DNA from: Begonia masoniana
Lineage: Eukaryota; Streptophyta; Magnoliopsida; Cucurbitales; Begoniaceae
DNA length: 64,000 bases
Assembly: GCA_022432975.1 (NCBI GenBank)
Contig: CM039502.1
Coordinates: 29,073,133 to 29,137,132, forward strand
Reading direction: 5' to 3'
The stretch's first letter is position 1, and each line of letters opens with the position of its first letter. Shown one piece after another: positions 33,266-43,690 of the stretch. Under the pieces are notes generated by a model. That model saw only the letters and a list, made by a program, of their open reading frames with translations. It had not been told where the DNA came from and did not search any database. The position numbers were made by a program, and so were the translations under genes.

Positions 33266-33450
33266 CCTTGTGGACATCTGGTCGAACTAACTCATCCAAA
33301 TATAAAACAACCTGTCAATAACTAACCGATGCCTCTCTTGATCCTCCAAATGTGGGTTGCATAAGTAATGGTAAATTGCGATTAATCAATGGACCGCAAA
33401 ATATACCCCGTCATCTTCAGCATCAACTACCACTTCATCTGACAAATCCT
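33266..33450 (-). pseudogene. SF3B1 fragment, part 2 (right D copy)
   Basis: Continuation of 30780-30843 after solo LTR C2: mirror of the DELVRPDVHK, EDQERHQ and LPLLLQP segments, with the same one-base insertion as in the left copy. Confidence 0.8.
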
Positions 33451-33485
33451 TTAGCTGAAATTTGATTTTCTCATAAGTAGCCATT

Positions 33486-33873
33486 TTGATCATTCTGAGG
33501 ATGCTAGGCAGAAGGCACGTACACCTAGTATCAACAAAAACTTCTGGGAGAATGTTGGAAGGACCAATGTCTCAAGCGTATCACAACATAGATATAAAGT
33601 CAATAGTTGAAATAGAGGAATCCTTTGACAAAGATCTGGAAGAAGCACAAGAGCGCAAGCATAGATGTGAAATTGAAGAAAGAAATGCCACAAAATGATT
33701 CTAATATGCAGTTTGCCAATTCTGATATCCATACATCAAATCAGGAAGAAGTCGAGCATGCCATCGATTCTGAACCGTGTATTGAACCCATGAGATCAGA
33801 GAAACTAATGAAGAGGAGGATAATTATTTTGGTGAGAACGTCAAGGATTCCTTACTTCTTGAAACAAGATTAA
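33486..33873 (+). pseudogene. Coiled-coil (ZFC3H1-like?) fragment, right D copy
   Basis: Mirror of 28240-28627, so it reads on the plus strand: SIVEIEESFDKDLEEAQE and CEIEERNA, then the NQEEVEHAIDSEP frame. Identification is tentative as for the left copy. Confidence 0.45.
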
Positions 33874-34069
33874 GGTCTAAACTATTTCAGAAGCTGGACT
33901 GATTACCACCGTCAGATGTGGCTTGTGTCTCATCTTCCTCCTCCAGAAATCTCCATATCCTTCCTTAATTTATCCATGTTCTCATTTCTTCTTTCTTCTT
34001 CCAAACGCTGCTTCTCTGCTCGTCGCTTGTCAAGAGCAGCCTTGTAGCTTGTTAAAAGAAGGCATCCAT

Positions 34070-34210
34070 TCCACACCAGAAACAGTCAAACTGGATTGAT
34101 TGATCATAACATAAAATTCCTCAGAGAAAAAGTCCATCGGCCGGAACCTGATCTCCAATGGCAAGATGAACACTATCGCCAGGAATTAGATCATATATCG
34201 ACATTTTTTT
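34070..34210 (-). pseudogene. Ca2+-ATPase (ACA-like) fragment, right D copy
   Basis: Mirror of the SIYDLLPGDIVHL / GDQVPADGLF segment at 27908-28065, with slightly more decay at its 3' end. Confidence 0.75.
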
Positions 34211-35411
34211 TGGTCGATTTATAATTCTGAATCTTAAAAATGAAAACGTAAGAACGCACAATAAAATCTGCTAGACTCTCATAAACCATTTTACCTTCCA
34301 GAATTTGTTCTCCACGTATGGTTCTATCTCCTTTCTCAACTTGGGCATATCCTCCAAACCCATCATTGCCACTGACAGAGTTTTCAGGGCCACCAATTCC
34401 ACCTGCAACCTTGTAGTTTCCGTCCATACTGTTTGTGTTTCTACTACCAGCACCTGAGCTGAATTGATTGCTGCCAGAGTAACCAAAGGTGGCTCCACTT
34501 CCATAGTTGTTACCGCCATAATTTCCTCCACCAGACTGGTTGTCACTGCTGCCATAATTTCTGGTATAATTACCTCTAGAACTAGAACCATAACCAGTCC
34601 TTGAATATTCTTCCTGGTCTGACAAGTCTCTGCACTGCCTTCAAACCATGTCTTTGTTATTAGCCTCGTTATTAGGCTGGAAAGAAACTTTGATTTCCCT
34701 AGATGTCTGAACCACCGGAGACTCCGCGACTGGGGGCAAAGTCTTATCTGGACAGAGCTCATCCAATTCTAGATCCATGTCTAGTGATAAATCACCAGAA
34801 GCTTCCTGTTTATGTAAGAACTGTCCAATCAGCTTCGAAGGTGGATCGTCTAGAGTTGGCCATTGCTGCACCAAATCAAAGCTATCACCCGCTCTAGCAG
34901 TAGAACTAGTCGCATTATCTCCGTCTTCAACGTCGTTCCAGAAATCATAGATAGAGTTCCGGAATATGTTTCCTCGAGTGTTATTTGAATCCATCGTTCT
35001 TGAGCCAAAAGAAAAATCGTCGTCGTCGATTTTTGGAAATCTTGGTGGCGGCTGGAAACTGAATCGTAGATGCTCCTCCGCGGCTAGAGGTGCTGAGTAG
35101 GGCGCAGGTTGGATTCCCAGTGTCCTGGGTTTTTCGCCTGGGTCTGTTGCTCCGCGCGGCCCCGTTCCAGAATCGAGCTTTGAGTGCGCTAGCTTGGTCA
35201 GCAGTGCTAGCATCGCCTCCTGGGTCGTTTTCAGGTTCTGGAGACGTTGAGCGGTAGTCGTCGCCTTTGCTGCCATGCTGGTCATCTCGTTCTTCAGCTC
35301 CTGAAATCCCTCCGTGAGTTTTCTCAGGCTCTCTGTTGAACCAAGTTGAACAGAACCGTATTCTTCACTCTCTTCGTCTGATTTTGCTCTCGTTGCAGCC
35401 ATTCCTCCCAT
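34191..35411 (-). pseudogene. gag-like ORF of element D, right copy
   Basis: It starts at ATG 35411 (MGGMAATRAKS). It reads through the position that is TGA in the left copy (CGA here, giving NNTRGNIFRN) but has its own stop near 34641 (TGA where the left copy has CGA, after NNEANNKDMV). Each arm therefore has one different CGA-to-TGA lesion, and the ancestral frame was about 406 codons. The Gly-rich part is at about 34380-34600. Confidence 0.65.
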
Positions 35412-35435
35412 CGTAGCTGCTCTGATACCACTTGT

Positions 35436-35583
35436 TGTGTAACCCAAGGTTCACAAATCAGAAACGAGTAAAGATTTCAGAAAACTCCGATAATAGGCAT
35501 TCGATCGTCAACTCGTTCATAGAGTTTTACAGAGAAAACGGAAATACAAAAATAAAATAGGAAAATAGCAAACTAACAGACAG
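35436..35583 (-). repeat. Partial 5' LTR of element D, right copy
   Basis: Inverted copy of the last 148 bp of the LTR, from TGTGTAACCCAAGG to GCAAACTAACAGACAG. The PBS complement GCTCTGATACCA is at 35419-35430. It is joined abruptly to element E at 35584. Confidence 0.8.
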
Positions 35584-35917
35584 TCAAGCTTGGGTCCACT
35601 CTGATTACAGGAGCTGAAAATTGAGGTAGCTAGCATGGCGGGGAAGGCGACCGTCTCTGAGCAAAATTTCCAGGATCTGAAGACGACTCAGGAGGCAATG
35701 CTGACGACTCAGGAGACAATGCTGGCTTTACTGACTAAGCTATCACAATCTAAGTCGGACTTCGAATCGAGACCGCGCGGGGCGACAGACGCCGAGAATC
35801 CAACTTGCGCCCTACTTAGCACCTCTAACCGCGGAGGATCATCCACGATTCGGTTTCCAGCCGCCACCAAGATTTCCAAAAATCGACGACAGTGATTCGT
35901 CTTATGACTCAAGAACG

Positions 35918-36369
35918 ATGGATTCAGAGAACACTCGAGGGAACATATTCCGGAACTTTAGTTATGATTTTTGGAACGACGTGGAAGACAAAGATGTTGA
36001 GAGCGTAGCCTCCATTCCACTAGAGGATGACGGAATTTACTCAGAGGAGGAGGTTTTCGGATTCAATGAAGATTTCTTGAAGAAGTCAATCATGCAGGGT
36101 TTCGAGGAAGAGAACAGTGGAGAGGTTATACGTGAAAACCATTTTGGTTCAGACGACTTGAGAGAAGTCGAGCAAACTACCGATGAAAAATGTTTGCCGA
36201 GACCTTCAGATGCCTTTGCTGGCTGGAAAGAAGGATTTACCCATTGGAAATCAAAGTCTCAAACTACTACAGAACATGGAGAGAGAACCATACCTGGGGA
36301 ACAAATTCTGGAAAGAAAAATGGATTTCGGGAGCTCAGCAGTTCTTATCGTAAGTTCATCTGACGTTTG
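35918..36369 (+). pseudogene. Acidic gag-like ORF segment of element E
   Basis: An open frame of 150 codons is related to the middle of the D ORF (MDSENTRGNIFRN, DFWNDVED), but with a different central part (EEEVFGFNEDFLKKS) and the same GERTIPGEQILE tail. The upstream gag-like segment at 35620-35895 is in another frame, so the ORF is broken. Function unknown. Confidence 0.5.
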
Positions 36370-36379
36370 AATTTTTAAG

Positions 36380-37663
36380 ATTTTGAACTATAAATCGACA
36401 AGGAAAAAAATTATATTATAATGTTCAGTTTTGGTTGTTCTTGAGTTTGAGTTTGAACACCTGAAGACTGCTTTGTTGGGTATTCGCTTTACTGAAATTT
36501 TAGCGTCCAGGTTGCTCTATGTGATTTTCTACTCTTCGTTGGTATAACTTTTCACCGTATTCCTCTTAGTTCCTTGGGCAAATGTTAATCAGTTTCTGGG
36601 GTTGAGTTAGGATTTGAATTGACAATTATTGCTCAACTATTTTTTGTGCTGTGATTAATTGTTGAAAATTGGTGATAGACTTTTGGGATTTAGATCGAGA
36701 GTCTTTGCTGCCAGAGGGTTGAGTAGTTCTCATGAACCAAGCAGAAATTCTGTCTTCCACCCGAGAAATTGGTATTTTGAGAAGGTTGGTTGCTCTGTTT
36801 TCTTGGTTATATTTTGTTGAGTTTATTGTGCTGCCTTTTGGGATTATCGGCTTGTTTGATTGGAATTGATTTGGCAACAACTATTTTCTGCTTACCTGAG
36901 GAAGTGTGATTTGTGTGTGGCATTTCAATTGATCCTTGCCTAAATTTTCTGCATAGCATTAAGGAATTAATATATTCTGTTTTGAGTGAGTGCTGGGGTT
37001 TGGATCAAGAGATTTGGTTGCCATTGGGTGGAATAGTTTACAGTCAAAAACAGAATTACTGTTTTCATTTCGGGAAGTTGGATTGTTGGAGTTTGTTCCC
37101 ATCCTATTTCCCTTTGCTGAGCAGCCCATTGTGTGTAGTTGACTGCCCTGTTTGAATTAATTTTACTGTGGAGTTGCAGAAGAAAAGTTTGTATCCACTA
37201 GTTGGACTTGTAATCGGCCAAAGCAGTATATTCAGCTTCACCCGAGAGTTTGTATTTTGGGTTGTTCTGCTTGAATATTTGTTCTGTTTGTGGCGCAATC
37301 TTGGAAATTGTGAACTAGAGTTTGGGTGTTTACAAGTTGGTTTAATTTCGGCTAGCCAAAAAATTCTGTTGTCAAACCGAGAGTTGGATTGATTGAGTTC
37401 TGATTCCATTTGTTTTCATCTGCTGGGTATATCATTTGGGAAAGTTAGATTTGGGATTATTGCTAACCTACTTATTTTCTGTGTTTATTTGCTGTGATTT
37501 GGTGATAGTCTTTGGGGGGTTTGGATCAAGAATTTTTGCTGCCATTGGTTTGAAGAGTGTGAGGTCCAAGCATAATTTCTGATTTCAAAACTGAGCAGCT
37601 ATTATGCTTATTTCGTGTTGCCATTTGTTTACCTTGCTCAATCCTTGAAATATTTCTCTGCAA
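36380..37663 (+). other. Intron-like segment upstream of the pyrophosphatase exon in element E
   Basis: T-rich and without a conserved frame. It contains degenerate repeats of a motif like GGTTTGGATCAAGAGATTTG...GCCATTGG (near 36690, 36990 and 37530) spaced irregularly. It is followed directly by the coding segment [12 protein letters not shown], consistent with capture of genomic, intron-containing DNA. Part of it (36926-37663) recurs inverted at 42950-43690. Confidence 0.5.
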
Positions 37664-38044
37664 TTGTGGTTGTTGGTATGGCAGTGACCGGTATAGCCAT
37701 TCTATATGCTGCATTTTATGTCTGGCTGAGCGTTGGCTCTCTGGGTTCAGTGAAGGGTACTGATTTGCCTCTTCTTCTTGTGGGATATGGTTTTCGAGCT
37801 TCTTTTGTTGCCTTATTTGCCCAGTTGGGTGGTGGAATATTTACAAAAGCTGCAGACGTTGGAGCAAACCTTGTTGGAAAAGTAGAGCAGGGGAAATACC
37901 GGAGGATGATCCTAGAAATCCAGCTGTCATTGCTGATCTGGTTGGTGATAATGTTGGTGATTGTGCTACTCAAGGTGTTGATCTTTTTGAAAGTATTGCA
38001 ACTGAAATAATTAGTGCCATGATACTGGGTGCATGGGGTTGAAG
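37664..38044 (+). pseudogene. H+-pyrophosphatase (AVP2-like) fragment in element E
   Basis: Same segment as in element [55 protein letters not shown], then the same downstream frameshift and [10 protein letters not shown] in another frame. It ends in [10 protein letters not shown] and a few codons of the INTS4/SIEL-like start. The shared lesion and junction show that D and E descend from one capture event. Confidence 0.85.
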
Positions 38045-38071
38045 ATGAATACTCTGAAAGGGGAGGCAGGA

Positions 38072-38232
38072 TGTTTTTTGTCGTTATTTTCAATTCTGTT
38101 AGCATTTTCGTTTTTCGAATATTCTCTATAAGAACTTAGATTTCATGAGAGAGGAATGACGTTAGCGATTATCCGATAGTTATTTTTCGATTTTAAACAC
38201 GACTTTAATCATTTACGACGGGTTCCACGACA
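38072..38232 (+). repeat. 161-bp LTR shared by elements E and F1
   Basis: It starts TGTTTTTTGTCG immediately after the E polypurine tract and ends TTCCACGACA, two bases before a PBS. It therefore serves as 3' LTR of E and 5' LTR of F1, a head-to-tail arrangement. Confidence 0.8.
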
Positions 38233-38234
38233 AG

Positions 38235-38249
38235 TGGTATCAAAGCAGC
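38235..38249 (+). other. PBS of gag-pol element F1
   Basis: TGGTATCAAAGCAGC lies two bases after the LTR end. It is a variant initiator Met tRNA site, distinct from TGGTATCAGAGCAGC used by D. Confidence 0.85.
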
Positions 38250-38267
38250 CACGATCGAAGGAAAAAA

Positions 38268-39758
38268 ATGGGAGAGACGAATGCGAAATCGAACGAAGAA
38301 AGCCTGAGAAAACTCACTGAGGGATTCCAAGAGCTGAAAAACGAGCTGGCTAGCATTGCAGTGAAGACGACCAATAACGACCAAAGTTTTCAGGACCTGC
38401 AAATGACCCAGGAGGCGATGAAAACAAACCAGGAGGCGATGAGAATGACCCAAGAGGCGATGAAAGCGACTCAAGAGGCGATGCTAGCAATGTTGACCAA
38501 GCTAACGCAATCCAAGCCGGAATTTGGGACGGGGCCACCAGGAGCATCAGACCTGGGCGAGAGACCCAGAACACCGGGGATTCCTCCCGTGCGAACCTTG
38601 CCTAACTCATCGGTTATATCGGAGGCGGGCCTGAGCAACGTTCGGCAGTGGGAAGCGTGGCTGAAACGACCAATAGGATGCGAACCAGTATTACAACCAG
38701 GGTCTAATACTTGGATTCCGCCCCATTTGCAGCCCACTTCACGGCCTCCGCCATATTCACCACCATTAGCCATGGAGGAACCTCCACATTCTGGCTTTCA
38801 ACAGCCGTTAAGATCACAAAAACTGGAGCTGCAAGTCTTCACGGGGGACAGCCCACTTGAATGGATTCGAAAGGCTAACCGATACTTTGAGCTTCATCAC
38901 ATGAATGACATCCAGAAAATGGAAATGGCCGAACTATTCTTGGAAGAGAAGGCTGATGTGTGGTATCATGGTTGGGTGGCGAACAGACCACGGATCACCT
39001 GGCAGCAGTTCTCTACTGCGTTGTGTAAACGGTTCTCGATGAAACAAGGGGAGGATACTCTGGAGACCTTGTACAAGGTGCGACAAACTGGATCCGTCCT
39101 GGACTATTTGGAAAAATTCGAAGAACTCAAGGCTCAAGCTCAAACACTTCTGCCACTCATGCCCGATTCATTTTGGATTACTGGATTTCCTAGTGGCCTG
39201 AAGGAAGAATTACGTGCCATGGTCCGTATCGCTCGATCGACCTTGGAGCAGGCCATTGAAGTGGCCGTTTTACAGGAATCGGCGTTAAAAGCCGCTAGAG
39301 GCCCACGGTTCTCCCCCTCGTCGCGCTAGACAGACCCTCCAAAGAACCTGAATAGCAAAGTAGCCGGCGACTTACACACTGACATCACAAAATCGCCCAC
39401 CCCAATCCAAAGAGTGCCACAGGCGGATCTACAACAAAAACGGAAATTGGGTTTGTGCTTCAGATGTGATGAGAAATACTTCAGCGGCCATGTCTGCAAA
39501 AATAGAACATTGAACCTGCAGGTTTGAACGTCGGAAGATGACGACGACCCGAGGGAGGAAACTACGGAACAGCACCTGGAATTGTCCCCCACAGTTCCTC
39601 CCCCGGAGGTTTCCTTAAACGCCCTCACCGGCCAAACTAGCCAATCGGTGGTACGAATCGCGGGAATCATTGGCCACCAGCTAGTCTCGATACTCATCGA
39701 CAGCGGCAGCACTCACAGTTTCATCAGTGCACAGTTGGCAGACCGTCTTCGTCTCTGA
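38268..39758 (+). pseudogene. F1 gag and protease region (Ty3/gypsy, Reina-like chromovirus)
   Basis: From ATG 38268 the gag reads MGETNAKSNEES, Met/Gln-rich TQEAM repeats, then the gag core (FTGDSPLEWIRKANRYFEL, WQQFSTALCKRFS, YLEKFEELKAQAQTLLP). A knuckle-like CFRCDEKYFSGHVC lies near 39460 and the protease signature LIDSGSTHSF near 39695. In-frame stops occur at 39327-39329, 39525-39527 and 39756-39758, with no frameshift. Comparison with F2 indicates that the first and third came from TGG and CGA codons. Confidence 0.85.
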
Positions 39759-42736
39759 CCCAGAAATGATCGGCAGGTGATGGTCACTGTGGCAAACGGT
39801 GAACAGCTCGTCAGCGCGGCTCTGGAGGGCCCGATTTCGTGGAAAATGGGAGGATTGCTTTTTTCTTTCCACCTTCGTCTGTTGTCATTCGGCGGCAGCG
39901 ATCTCATTTTGAGCATTGACTGGATATCGGCCCACAGCCCAGTTACATTTGATCCTCCCAAGTCACACATCTTGATCCATTACCAAGGCCTGCCAGTTGC
40001 TCTTTCCTATGACCAACAACCGAAACCATTAGAGGGAGCCCAATTCGCGTTGTTTAGGTCTTTTCTCCAGCTCAATCCACTGGGGTATATTGCCTATGTG
40101 GCTGCCAATGCTGAACCCAGTTCACTAGGGATACCGGCAGAGATTGCCCCCATCATTCGCGAGTTCGCGGTGATGTTCGCCGAACCATCGGGACTTCCCC
40201 CGGTAAGAAAACACGATCATGCCACTCCCCTCAAGGCCGACGCAAAACCTTTCCGTATTCTACCTTATCGCTGCCCGTTTTCTCAGAAAGGGGAGATCGA
40301 GAAATTGGTGCAGGAAATGCTGGTCGACGGCATCATCGTTCCAAGCAACAGCTCTTTTGCGTCTCCGATCCTCTTGGTTAAGAAAAAAGACGGGCAATAG
40401 CGGTTTTGTGTCGACTACTGCCAACTCAATGCTCTCACGGTTAAGGACAAATTTCCGATGCCGATCATTAACGAGTTACTTGACGAGTTACACGGTTCGG
40501 CCTTTTTTTCAAAATTGGATCTGCGAGCTGGCTACCATCAAATCTGAGTTATAGCCGACGACTGTCATAAGACTGCTTTCAAAACACATCAAGGGCTCTA
40601 TGAATTCAAGGTCATGCCATTCGGCCTCACCAATGCGCCGGCGACTTTCCAATCTCTTATGAATCACATCTTCCAGCCATATCTCAGGAAATTCGTGTTG
40701 GTGTTTTTCGATGACATTCTTATTTATAGCTCGACACTCGAAGATCATTGCTCACACCTTCGGGTGGTACTCTCAGTCCTGCAGGAACATCATCTAGTTG
40801 TCAAGGAGTCAAAATGTGTATTTGCTCAGCAGAGGGTAAGTTATTTGGATCATCTCATCTCCGGTGCTGGGGTCCAAGACGACCCTGCCAAAATCGAGGC
40901 CATGGTTTCTTGGCCAACTCCAACCACAAGCAAATAGCTGCGAGGTTTTCTGGGCTTAACAGGGTACTACCGGAAGTTTATCAGAAGTTACGGCATGTTG
41001 GCCAGACCGCTAACAGCACTCCTCAAGAAGAACTCTTTTCTCTGGAATGCCGAGGCTGCCAGTGCGTTTGATAGCCTCAAAACAGCTATAAGCAACCCAC
41101 CTATACTGGCATTACCGGATTTTTCCCAACCTTTTGTCATCCAGACAGATGCGTGTCTCGGGGGCATGGGAGCCGTTTTAATGCAGAACCGCAAAGCAAT
41201 TGCTTTCATGAGCAAACCATTCCACACTAAAAACATGGGTCTTTCGATTTACGAGAAAGAGCTTTTAGCTCTGGTCACTGCAGTCCAACTTTGGCGACAT
41301 TACTTGGAAGGACACAAGTTTGTAATTCAAACCGATCACAACTCTCTGAAGTTTTTATTGGAACAGGGAATCACGACGCCTATCCAACAGAAGTGGTTGA
41401 CTAAACTCCTTGGCTTGGATTATGTTATCGAGTATAAGCAAGGGCGTTTTAACGTCGTCGCCGATGCTTTATCTAGGCGCCCCGACGCTTCCGATCCGGC
41501 TATGCTAGATTGTGCAGCGTTATCAGTGGTTTCACCGGCATGGGTTGACGAAGTGCTTTCCAGTTACAATGGCGATAAGTGGGCTACCAACATCTTGACT
41601 TCGAAGGCACTGGACCCGGCCCACGAGCCCAATTTTACTCTTCAGCCAGGACTGTTACGGTTCAAGGATAAATTAGTCATCGGACAGGGTAATGATATTC
41701 GCAGCAAGCTACTCGCCAACCTTCATAGCACGGCGGAGGGCGGTCACTCTAGCATTCAGGCTACCTTGCATAGAGCTAAAGCATTGTTTTGGTGGCCAGG
41801 GTTAACGAAAGACGTCCATTCTTTTGTTAGCAACTGCGAAACCTGTCAGCGCTGCAAAGGTGAACACGTTCCATACCCGGGACTTCTCCAGCCGTTGCCG
41901 ATCCCTCACAGTCCATGGTCACACATTGCCCTGGATTTTATTGAAGGTCTACCGAGCTCTCTTCACTCCAATTGTATCCTTGTCGTGGTCGATCGCTTCA
42001 CCAAGTATGCCCATTTTTTAGTGCTTCGACATCCTTTTACAGCGATACAGGTAGCCAATCTTTTTCTGGATAATATTTTCAAACTCAATGGGCTGCCACT
42101 TTCCATGGTTTCCGACAGGGATCCCATTTTCTTATCTGGTTTCTCGCAATCCATTTTTTCTTCTCTGGGAACGGAGTTACGTTTATCAACTGCCTATTAC
42201 CCGGAAACAGATGGGCAAACGGAGAGGGTGAACCAGTGTCTTGAAATGTATCTCAGGTGCATGACCTTTCAGAAACCGGCTTCCTGGCGACAATGGCTAC
42301 CCCTAGCTGAGTTGTGGTATAATACTACCTTTCACACAGCCATTCGTATGACTCCCTTTGAAGCTTTATATGGCACTGCTCCTCCTCGGCTGGCGTTGGG
42401 ACCTTTTCTTCTGACTAAATCGTCGGCAGCTGATGATTTCCTTCAGGATCGGCATACGATGAACAACATTCTTCGAGCTAATCTCGCAGAGGCCCAAAAT
42501 CAAATGAAGGTCTATGCTGACCAGAACAGGACAGAGAGACATTTTGATGTTGGTGATTGCGTATTTTTAAAATTGCAGCCATATAGACAACACTCTCTTC
42601 AACATCGATCTTCCCACAAACTGGCTCCACGCTATTTCGGTCCTTTTCAAGTTCTAGCTCGTCACGGTAAGGTGGCATACAGGTTAGCTTTACCGGAGGG
42701 TGCTCGTCTCAATCCCGTATTTCCCCTGCTCGACTT
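39759..42736 (+). pseudogene. F1 pol: reverse transcriptase, RNase H, integrase, 3'-truncated
   Basis: The same frame continues: RT with [27 protein letters not shown] and the catalytic FFDDILIYS (about 40705); RNase H with TDACLGGMGAVLM; linker ADALSRRP; integrase zinc domain (H...H then CETCQRC) and DDE residues in ALDFIEGLP, VSDRDPIF and TERVNQCLE. Stops occur at 40398, 40545 and 40935; the rest (40995-42736) is open for about 580 codons. The sequence leaves pol at about 42736, before any chromodomain, and joins an inverted pyrophosphatase segment. Confidence 0.88.
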
Positions 42737-43690
42737 TTCCAACAAGGTCTTCTCCAACGTCTGCAGCTTTTGTAAATATTCCACCACCCAACTGGGCAAA
42801 TAAGACAACAAAAGAAGCTCCAAAACCCTATCCCACAAGAAGAAGAGGCAAATCAGTACCCTTCACTGATCCCAGAGAGCCAACGCTCAGCCAGACATAA
42901 AATGCAGCTTATAGAATGGCTATACCGGTCACTGCCATACCAACAACCACAATTGCAGGGAAATATTTCAAGGATTGAGCAAGGTAAACAAATGGCAACA
43001 TGAAATAAGCATAATAGCTGCTCGGTTTTGAAATCAGAAATTATGCTTGGGCCTCACACTCTTCAAACCAATGGCAGCCAAAAATTCATGATCCAAACCC
43101 CCCAAAGACTATCACTAAATCACAGCAAATAAACACAGAAAATAAGTAGGCTAGCAATAATCCCAAATCTAACTTTCCCAAATGATATACCCAGCAGATG
43201 AAAACAAATGGAATCAGAACTCAACAAATCCAACTCTCGGTTTGACAACAAAATTTTTTGGCTAGCTGAAATTAAACCAACTTGTAAACACCCAAACTCT
43301 AGTTCACAATTTCCAAGATTACGCCACAAACAGAACAAATATTCAAGTAGAACAACCCAAAATACAAACCCTCGGGTGAAGCTGAATTTTCTGCTTTGGC
43401 CGATTACAAGTCCAACTAGTGGATACAAACTTTCCTTCTGCAACTCCACAATAAAAATAATACAAACAGCGCAGTAAACTACACACAATGGGATGCTCAG
43501 CAAAGGGAAACAGATGGGAACAAACTCCAACAATCCAACTTCCCTAATTGAAAACAGTAATTCTGTTTTTGACTGTAAACTATTCCACCCAATGGCAACC
43601 AAATCCCTTGATCCAAACCCCAGCACTCACTCAAAACAGAATATAATAATTCCTTAATGCTATGCAAAAAATTTAGGCAAGGATCAATTG
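42737..43690 (-). repeat. Inverted copy of the element E pyrophosphatase segment
   Basis: About 950 bp are reverse-complementary to 36926-37877: first the pyrophosphatase exon (42737-42960), then the intron-like sequence to 43690. Together with E it forms an inverted repeat around the shared LTR and F1. It is joined to F1 pol on the left and F2 gag on the right. Confidence 0.88.

Larger units (their letters stand above)
26527..35583. repeat. Large inverted repeat: two D elements tail to tail
   Basis: The left arm (about 26527-29827) and right arm (about 29864-35583) are reverse complements over the whole interior of element D, with about 37 bp between them. The right arm is longer only because solo LTR C2 (30844-33260 plus a duplicated CCAGA) is inserted in it. 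All captured gene fragments are mirrored. Arm identity is high, with scattered substitutions such as the complementary premature stops. Confidence 0.92.
29861..35583 (-). mobile_element. Element D, right copy (inverted), with nested solo LTR C2
   Basis: Minus-strand order: partial 5' LTR (35583-35436), PBS (35430-35419), gag-like ORF from ATG at 35411, Ca2+-ATPase fragment, antisense coiled-coil fragment, SF3B1 fragment split by C2, pyrophosphatase fragment, INTS4/SIEL-like fragment, polypurine tract, partial 3' LTR (30027-29861). The 5' LTR has lost about its first 160 bases. Confidence 0.85.
35584..38071 (+). mobile_element. Non-autonomous element E carrying a pyrophosphatase gene segment, 5'-truncated
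   Basis: It starts within a gag-like region related to D and F (ELKIEVASMAGKAT, TTQEAMLALLTKL) and continues with an acidic ORF at 35918-36369 (NTRGNIFRNFSYDFWNDVED, later GEQILERKM, as in D). Then come about 1.3 kb of non-coding, T-rich sequence and a pyrophosphatase exon. It ends in a polypurine tract (GAAAGGGGAGGCAGG, about 38056-38070) next to the LTR at 38072. No 5' LTR remains. Confidence 0.7.
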
